A stretch of DNA of 64,000 nt, taken from Chanos chanos. Taxonomy: Eukaryota; Chordata; Actinopteri; Gonorynchiformes; Chanidae. Each line of letters starts with the position of its first letter. Within the stretch, counting starts at the first letter, position 1. The stretch lies in contig NC_044495.1 in assembly GCF_902362185.1 (NCBI RefSeq), positions 19,248,711 to 19,312,710 on the forward strand, read 5' to 3'. The notes below the pieces were generated by a model, which saw only the letters and a program-made list of their open reading frames with translations, was not told where the DNA came from and ran no database searches. Both the position numbers and the translations under genes were made by a program. Shown piece after piece: positions 49,501-64,000 of the stretch.

Positions 49501-49710
49501 ATAAGGTGGTCTCTTACACAATTCGCGCCATTTATGAAATTGCACGAGATACTATTTACCAATTAATATCCTGGCTTGGTTCGCATCAATCCACATGTAC
49601 AAACTTCCTTGCTGGGGGGAGGCTTCGATAACCAAGAGCCCTAAAAGTAGAAGAAACAACACCTTTACTGGAAGCTGAAAGGCAGGTGTCTCGGAAGTCA
49701 TTATTAGCAT
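37531..49710 (-). CDS. wif1: Wnt inhibitory factor 1
   Basis: Secreted protein that binds Wnts through a WIF domain and blocks signalling (family knowledge). Ten minus-strand exons with full phase agreement: 49560-49710, 49214-49353, 45388-45496, 44963-45103, 42837-42932, 40125-40220, 39849-39944, 38592-38687, 38167-38262, 37531-37661; 383 residues (human 379). A signal peptide ([18 protein letters not shown]) is followed by [16 protein letters not shown] and the WIF domain (about residues 40-178: [49 protein letters not shown]). Five EGF-like repeats follow, each encoded by one 96-bp exon ([11 protein letters not shown] to WHGRHCNK), then a short basic tail ending NYVV. The start may be 49710 or the ATG at 49701. 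Introns carry a 52-bp minisatellite and an L1 remnant. Confidence 0.97.
40352..41160. repeat. WIF1 intronic minisatellite: nine 52-bp units inside longer flanking repeats
   Basis: The motif CTGGTTTGAGATCAGA recurs at 40581, 40633, 40685, 40737, 40789, 40841, 40893, 40945 and 40997, exactly every 52 bp (first T of GGTT differs in none). Variant bases just before the motif show that units 3-4-5 (GGCGGAC, GGAAGAC, GGGGTAC) are repeated as units 6-7-8, a 156-bp higher-order duplication. On both sides are older, longer related units (starts near 40352, 40486 and 41028) with GAACATTGGA, CAGTCC and GGCTGAAGATCACAAT landmarks. Confidence 0.93.
45512..46720 (+). mobile_element. L1-type LINE ORF2 C-terminal remnant
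   Basis: Broken plus-strand frames give typical C-terminal L1/Tx1 ORF2 phrases: [39 protein letters not shown], then near 46050-46160 HTLWLCP and NYWTK-like text, and LINWKSI near 46235-46262. It ends in an A-rich, AATAAA-containing tail near 46707. Frameshifts and stops are numerous and the 5' part is missing. It lies antisense in the WIF1 intron between exons 49214-49353 and 45388-45496, with its 5' edge about 15-20 bp from the acceptor of the latter. Confidence 0.72.
47361..47470. repeat. CT-rich low-complexity tract
   Basis: A pyrimidine-rich stretch with CTCTCTCT runs, interrupted and irregular, in a WIF1 intron. Confidence 0.85.
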
Positions 49711-50736
49711 CCCCTTGAGCTGTTGCAATTTCGGTTTTGCTGTATCACCCCCACTGATCAAGTTCCGAGAACTATATGTAACACCACTGTGCCTGGGATT
49801 GACAGAATGAAATGCCTGAGCTCGGTCACAGACTACTTGTATACACTAGGATTTGCAGTTCACAGTTATCACCATAAGATGGCACAGCGAGACAAACAGG
49901 CACGCAGAGACAGCTAATGGGTTCAACCTTTGTAGTATAACTGGCAGTCAAATAACGTTTAAAGTAATAACTTATATCTTAATTTCTTAAATAAAGTTAG
50001 TTCCGTAAACACCACGCCCGTATTACTACTTGAGTTACGCAATTTTTTAGTGCTCTTGATGGTGCCCAGTAACAAACTTTAAGTCTTCATGGGGATTTGA
50101 ACAAAATGAGATAGCACTAGCCCATACGAAACAGTGAAACAGTTTAAGACTCGGGTGCAATGCTGTAGCGTGCTCGGTCCATCGTTTAATGTTTAATTAT
50201 TCTGGATGGCTTTGGGGCGAACGCAGTCACATTTAATAGACTGTACACAGCTTATCAGCGTTCAACGAGGATTTGCTAAACGGAAATAAACCAGATATTT
50301 TTTTGCAAAACCACTGGATTGATGTACTTTTAATCGCACAAAGCCTAGTTTTAGTTTTCCTGCATAACCTTAGCCCACCCAACCTCAGTCAAACAAAAAC
50401 TGACATCTAAATAATAATAATAATTTAAAAAAAAACTTTGACATTTTCATCAAACGCCTTATTGTTATTTAGGTTTAACTCTGCATTGTTGGTCCCAGGT
50501 TTCAAACCGGGCAATTAATTGCACGACACACTACAAACGACATGCATCTGCCTCGTCCGATTTTGGTTCCCCTGTTATTTCTATATAACTGAACGGATAA
50601 TTCATGCTGCTTGCAGCACTGAACTGGCCCGCCTGCCTAAGTTCAATGAACTTTTTTCTCCCAAGTTTACTGTCTGGGTCGGCTACTTTTACGTCACTTC
50701 CCCTGATGCTTTCTGTGTGTGAGTTTTCGTTCAAAG
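49711..50736. promoter_or_regulatory. divergent WIF1-LEMD3 promoter interval
   Basis: The start codons of WIF1 (leftward) and LEMD3 (rightward) are about 1.03 kb apart, so both promoters should lie here unless upstream noncoding exons exist. I see no convincing TATA box. CpG frequency rises only at the LEMD3 side. Transcription start sites cannot be placed from sequence alone. Confidence 0.5.
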
Positions 50737-58265
<7,529 letters not shown>

Positions 58266-61075
58266 GGGAAGGGTGTAGGCGTCCTCCACCTCTTCCACTA
58301 TCATCCCAGGGCCTCACCAGCTCCATTTATCAAATCCCACCCACCACTCCTCCTCTGACGATTGAGAACCAAGCTTGGGTGCTTCCACTCTGCGCACCCA
58401 TGGTTCAGTCTCCTGGTCAGCATGCGAGTGTTGGCTTTTGAACCTGCGACCGTCCGCGTGTCTATGAAGCTAAGCATGGAGAGCAAGAACTGGAAGGTAT
58501 CACGGAGGTGTTGATGTTTTCTTGTCCTGTTGAAGCTTTGCATGGGAGAGCCAGTTTCTCTTATCGGAACATCCCCTTTCCTGCTACTCTGGTGCAGGAG
58601 ATGCAATTTCCATTTGTATTTCTCTTTTTTTGTTTGTTTGTTTTTTTTTCCAGACTGTCTTTGTAGATTAAACAAGGAAACGAAAGGCCTCTGGTTCTAA
58701 TGTTAATATTTAAAACGATATATGAGAGGGATTCCCCAGACCCTTTTTATTCAAATGGCCCTCCTATGTTTCATGGAGTGTTCTTGGGCTCTACCTAGCA
58801 GCATGTGCAGGTTAAAAATTGCCTATATTTATGCTTTGAATTGTAACATTTGATATGGATGTTTATTTCCCTAAGGCATTTTAAGTGATGTAATCCCTTT
58901 TTATTTTGTAGTTTTGTTTAGTCCAAGGCGGAAGACATGCACACACGCATAAGGGAGTGCTGTATATATTCAAATGGAAACGGTGGTGGTTGAACATGTA
59001 TAAAATTCAAATCATAAACACGTTATTTCTTGCCAACAGTTATTAAGACTGAATGCATTCACATTCTGAGGATTATCAGGGGCAAGGGTTGACCACAGGG
59101 CTTGTGTGAGTTGAGCAGCATTGCGATTGATGATGTGTGAAAGTAGAGCAGTATGGCGTAAAAGCAGTCAGCTTCCACACTGTTGGTTTACCATTGGTTG
59201 GTTTACTCATTTTCCATTCACTGCCACATGTTTCTCCAACATTCACCTCAACCTTCTCTGCCAGGTTATATTCCAGTGTACTCTAATGTAATATGTTTTG
59301 TTTATGTTTTAACAGTTATGCTTTTTTCCTTTATAATTGGTGCATTTTGATATCGTAAATTTTCCTCCATGTTAAACTTGGCTGGTACATGTGAACAGTA
59401 GCACATAAGAAACAATGAAATGATCTGCCAGTCTGCTGGAGCTGTGAGAAGGTCGCCAGAAAGAAAAATATGATAGTAATGGTTTTTGTTATTTCTTTTG
59501 TCCCCCCGCCCTCGAATACCTTCAGCAGCTCAGTAGTATGACCTTCTCTACATACTACATGCACTGAGCCCCATACCATCGCCTCACCGTTGTCACCGGT
59601 GTCTGTTTATTTGGTTAAGAATTCCAGTTATTTGCTAAGGCCTTTGGCATGCAGTAAAAATTGTTAGCACTTGAAACAACACAGTGATTTGTGCGTTTGT
59701 AAATACACTAACCACTAAAAACGTGGATGCCAAAACATTTGCACATGCTAAAGGTTTAGAAAATGAAGCTTTTTGGAGAACAGCTACTGTCTTTACCTCA
59801 GACACCAGTTATTTCTATTAAAAAAGCCTTGAGGGGTTGCCCAGTCCTGTCATAATCTCATTAACCAGTTAGCCATGTTGACAGTGTATGTCATTTTGCA
59901 GTCACTTTTTTTTTTTTTAAGTAAAGTTTTCCAGACATTGCACTTGCAGTGTGGAGCAAGGTGAGGGTTATTAATCATATTTGTGTGGTTCATGGATTAA
60001 AGTATTTTCATCCTTGTGTTTACTTTCTACGTTGATGTATGATTACCTGTAAGAAATAAAGTTGGCCCTATGTTAAACAGGAAATCTTAGTCATGGGACT
60101 GCAGCCATTTTCTTTTAACTTTGTTTCTCTCTTTTTTTTTTTTTCCCCTTAGGAAATGCAGTGTAGGTAAACATGAGGTATTTGCAGCAAGACATACAAA
60201 TGATTCACACTATGTAAAAAACAAAACAAACTGGTGCACATTCTCTGCAGCAGACAACCTTATTGTGCCTTAACTTTGTGCTTTTTGTAAATGACTGCCA
60301 CTGTATTTCTGGAGAATGTGTATGGATTTTTAGAGTGTCAGTATAATTGTTTAAACAGCCGAAGCAGTCGGTCTCTGGACAGCCTAAACCAAGGAAAGTG
60401 TTTAGATGGATGTATTTGGTCCCTGTGTCCATACACAAGTGATATGGATCTATTGTGTGGTAAGTCTTAATAGCCAACCAAATACCCTTCCCAGATTTCC
60501 ACTTAAAGAAATAAAGAGATATCACTTCATTTACAGTGATCATTGTAGCTACATTACATGTAGAGTGTTTCTTGCCTGGTATTTTTTTTTTTTTTTTTAA
60601 TTTTTTTTCTTTTGCCTCCAGCGACCTTGTATGGACTGCACAGAGCTTATGTTATATAAAAATAAAAATGAATGAACTTCAAGCCAGATGTTGTTTTTGC
60701 TGCAGTGGCATGCGTCGTTGTTACATTGTCATGTGGGTCTGACATCTGGTGCCCCTGGTCGGTGGTTCTGTAGAGACCGAAAGTGAAGTGAGTTTGGTGT
60801 GGCACTGCTTCCAGGATGGTGCTTGACACCCACCTGCATTTCTTGATGTTTTCTTCATTCTCTAATGTATTTTATGTAAACACTATACATTTATGTAACT
60901 GTAATATCATGCTGCACTAGTCTCAATGCATTGTAACATTTCAACCAATATCCTTCACCTGCAAGCTGGGGGGAGAGGTGTACAATAATCCAGACATTAT
61001 AAAAGTTCAGATGTTTTAATGTTATTTGTAACTTGTCTTGTAAAAAAAACGCTTTAATTAAAGGTTTAATAGGGT
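58266..61075 (+). other. LEMD3 3' UTR with several poly(A) signals
   Basis: A 2.8-kb stretch without coding similarity after the LEMD3 stop. AATAAA occurs at 60055-60060 and 60661-60666, and ATTAAA at 61057-61062, allowing transcripts with alternative 3' ends. Poly(T) runs are at about 58623-58650, 59908-59920, 60131-60145 and 60582-60610. Confidence 0.6.
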
Positions 61076-61479
61076 TTTCTTAACAGTGGAGACTTGTGTC
61101 ATAAATTTAAATTCACCATGAATATGTCAGGCCCTTCTTAGAAGTCTAGTGGTAAGTTTAGGCTTGTCATTTCCAAAGTAGATGCACTAATAATGGGGTT
61201 ACAATGCATTTTTCCAGGCTTATGATACTGCATTTCAGCAACTTCAGAATCTTCCCCTGAACCGTTGTCATTATTTACTTTAATAGTCTAATCCTTGTAG
61301 ACACAAGTAAAGCCTTGCCTTTTTAAATTTTTTGGTCTATCCTGTTTTATATGTTTGGCCTGCCACGTATTTGTAACAACATATTTTATTTTTTTGTGGG
61401 AATATGACATTTTAGGAAACGTAATATTTGAAGCTTTCAGGTTTATCTATGTTCATATCAAACTCAGTTCTACGCGTTT

Positions 61480-61713
61480 TAAGGAATGGGTTCATAAACA
61501 AATGGACCGTATTGCTCATATTTGGAGATCGTCAGAGACGACAGTGGAATTTCCCATGATGCACTTGTTATTACCTAAGAAGTACACACACAGTGATCCG
61601 CTGCTGACACAATCGCAGTTCTGTGTTGACAGCCAATGCACGAACACGAAAACGAGTCGCGACCAATTTATAGCTTGAGTTTTTACGTTGCATTGACGTT
61701 ATTTCTTCTTGCT
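61480..61713 (+). promoter_or_regulatory. possible promoter and noncoding first exon of the next gene
   Basis: CpG dinucleotides cluster here (TCGTCAGAGACGACAG, AACACGAAAACGAGTCGCGA, TTGACGTT) in contrast to the surrounding AT-rich sequence, and a strong donor CTG|GTAAGT lies at 61713/61714. In human the gene next to LEMD3 is MSRB3, so this could be its first exon, but no coding sequence supports it. Confidence 0.3.
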
Positions 61714-64000
61714 GGTAAGTTCCATATAGTATTTATTTATGTTTAATAGCTTTTGCTTCAACGATAGAGGCTCAGCATGAGTTTCAAGCATATTCCTGTG
61801 CGTTGCTTTCAGAGGCGATCTGCGTGTCGGTTGAACTACAATTGATTGTTTAGGTTACAAAATGCTCGTTTTCATCCAGTCGACGCTGTTAAATTCAGGG
61901 TTTCTTTCTAATCGATGTCCGGTTTCGTAGGTGTTACAAGCTGACTAGTCTACTACTCTGTGTCGACGTAATAAATGTTACCGGCGGTCAAATGCGCCTC
62001 GAGTGTTACACACCAAAGGCACTAGTTTCTGATATAGAAATGTACCGGTCTAAAATAACCGTGGATAGAGATTTCATAATCATTATTGTTTCACCTTTAC
62101 GTGGGCCCAGCTCAGACTGTCATAATACCATAAATAGTCGGCAGACGTTGCTTAACGTAGAAAAGCTAAATCCACACATATTCACATACAGATTTTTGAC
62201 CCGGCGGAATTTTTTCTCCATATACGGTGTTGCACTTCTGTTCACTCAAGAGCGGAACGTTCAAGACAGCGTTGCACAGGCACAGTCCAAAACAAAACAT
62301 TTTGTTAATTGTTTTTGCACATAGAAATAAAATATTTAGGACCTCATGTTGGAAATCAGATAGGGATCTGTGTTCCTCGTGGTGCGAGGTAAAGAACACA
62401 ATCACTTTGAGGTTTCTGTGTCAGAACTGTTCAATTTTTTAAAAGTCCGCCGTGTTTTAAATGTTGACCACATAGTGCACTTTTTAGATGATGCCTAAAC
62501 GGTCCCCTCACCCTTGGCCGCACGCAACACACACATGCACACTCACTTGTTGTGACAGTTGATGTCCATTGTAAAGGTTGTTTGTGTGTCTGTATTTGTA
62601 CATGTTCATGTTTATGTTTGTTATTGTGTTGGGTAGTGAACTGGGGTTTGTTTGGAACACCTGGGATTGTTAGTTGGTATGAGTATTTGAGTCTCAGGCC
62701 AAGGCCCAGTATTCGTTCAAATTCACAGTTCATTCTAATGTGATTACCTATCCTCGGTAATTTTAGTATGCTCCAGCAGCAGCACATTGTGTTCAGTTAA
62801 TCAAGGGCCTGAACTGGATCAGGTGTCTCATTGCTGGTCTGAACTAAACATGCTGTGTCCCTGGACCAAGCATGCAGTGGACTTTGTGGACACTGATTGG
62901 GAGACACCATTTTTCTTCATTGTGTCTGTCGCAAATGCTGATTATTGAAACGAATAGCATGTGCTTTGTTTTGTTCAAAGTTTTATCAGCAATTGACAGA
63001 ATTATCTGACCAGCTAAGTCTTAAAGCCCATTACCTTCACTTCAGATATGGTGTAACTCTGAATAGCAGTTCACTACCCTCCCATTAAGTATCCCATATA
63101 CATAATGCAGAGCATTTTTGTACTTATGAGACTGAAGAATTTATAAGATGAAGCACCTTTAAATCCTTAAGCACAGTTACCTCACGTTAACAAATATTTG
63201 AGGCCTCGTCCAGTCAAACACATCTGTAGCACAGACACAGTCAATGAAGTAATGAGATGAGTAATCATTACACATTTTTTATAGCACTCTGCCTCTCTAG
63301 TGCACTTCTGAATTGTGACTGTAACAATGTTAGCGAGTCTGTTGATTCAAAAATGTGTAACACAATATCAACACTAATCATCAGTTATAACAAAAGAATC
63401 TATTTCCATAGGCTATTAATCTGGAGCACATAACTGGCAGACAGCGGTAATCAGAGAACTGCTCATGAGAACAGAGTACATCACAAAGATGCATTTACAT
63501 TTGTGTGTGTTTCATGGGCTTGTCAAATACTTTAATAAGTCCGCCAGTGGCTGTAGGGACTCAGCAACCCTTTGAAAAAGTTTCAGAAGAGTGAAATAAT
63601 ATCTTTAGTACACTGCAAGTGTCAATAATGAATCACATCTTAATGGATGCAGTCACAGTTGTATTTTTGATCCTTCAGTTAATCATAGATTAATGTTCTC
63701 AGTTGAAGTTTAACATGCCATGTTATTAAAGATAGAAGGTAGAAGTTTTATTCATTTACTGTAAGTTTTATTTTTACCACCCATGCTATGCCATAGTACT
63801 GTCAATGTACTCAACTTAACTGAACTAAGTATGATGATGATGTTGGGAAAAAGATGAGGCCACAAGAGTGGGAATATATAGGATTTAACGCTGTTTTAAC
63901 AGACCTCTAAGGACTGGAACCACCAGAAAATTATTTCTCTCCCCGTTTTAACAAAACAGTTAATACTGGAAGTCTAGGACAGCTACTTTTATCTCTGTTC
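61714..64000. other. no gene seen
   Basis: AT-rich sequence, perhaps a first intron of the gene starting near 61.5-61.7 kb. Short GT/TGT-rich text at 62579-62640 and a decayed dispersed repeat near 62795-62900 are the only visible structures. Confidence 0.4.

Noticed and set aside
61355-61678. A 107-codon frame that could start MSRB3
   Set aside because: It lacks the signal peptide or catalytic motifs of MSRB3; synteny alone does not make it coding.

Overview
The window is nuclear DNA of a ray-finned fish. It carries intron-containing vertebrate genes in the order HELB (-), an uncharacterised SWIM/zinc-finger gene (+), IRAK3 (-), TMBIM4 (+), a VHL-like gene (-), WIF1 (-) and LEMD3 (+). The genes are recognised from protein similarity I can read by eye and from exon ends that agree in GT/AG and reading phase. 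The families correspond to two human 12q14 neighbourhoods (LEMD3-WIF1 and TMBIM4-IRAK3-HELB). The transposon ends (hAT, mariner, a CTGTGTCCGAAAT-type MITE, a KDZ/Zisupton-like protein, a fish-type L1) point to a teleost or a close relative. The species cannot be named from sequence alone.

Layout. 1-6.6 kb: the 5' three quarters of HELB, whose 3' end lies beyond base 1. 6.6-7.9 kb: a shared divergent promoter interval holding a 311-bp MITE. 7.9-10.1 kb: a five-exon gene with C2H2-like fingers, a SWIM finger and a cysteine cluster, resembling the non-catalytic front part of KDZ/Zisupton transposon proteins. 11.2-15 kb: a repeat graveyard with an integrase fossil split by a 1-kb hAT-like element, a TTATTCTCG-type tandem repeat and a BED-finger scrap. 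15.6-21.9 kb: IRAK3, a pseudokinase of Toll/IL-1 signalling, with a hAT element and a mariner copy in its introns. 22.5-24.2 kb: a young inverted-repeat element lying 36 bp from a disabled beta-2-microglobulin exon. 26.9-30.5 kb: TMBIM4. 30.7-31.6 kb: a complete three-exon VHL-like gene. 31.7-37.5 kb: an intergenic stretch with no gene I recognise. 37.5-49.7 kb: WIF1, complete in ten exons, with a 52-bp minisatellite and an L1 remnant in its introns. 50.7-61.1 kb: LEMD3 (MAN1), complete in 13 exons with a long 3' UTR. 61.5-64 kb: probably the promoter of the next gene, which by human synteny might be MSRB3; no coding exon of it is visible.

The genes do not form one pathway. WIF1 (secreted Wnt inhibitor) and LEMD3 (inner nuclear membrane SMAD antagonist) are divergent neighbours about 1 kb apart and both damp developmental signalling. 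IRAK3 damps innate signalling. HELB acts at replication forks and DNA ends. The least expected items are the VHL-like gene, whose hydroxyproline-binding residues are mostly kept, and the KDZ-derived SWIM gene, which has an intact exon structure but no transposase core.
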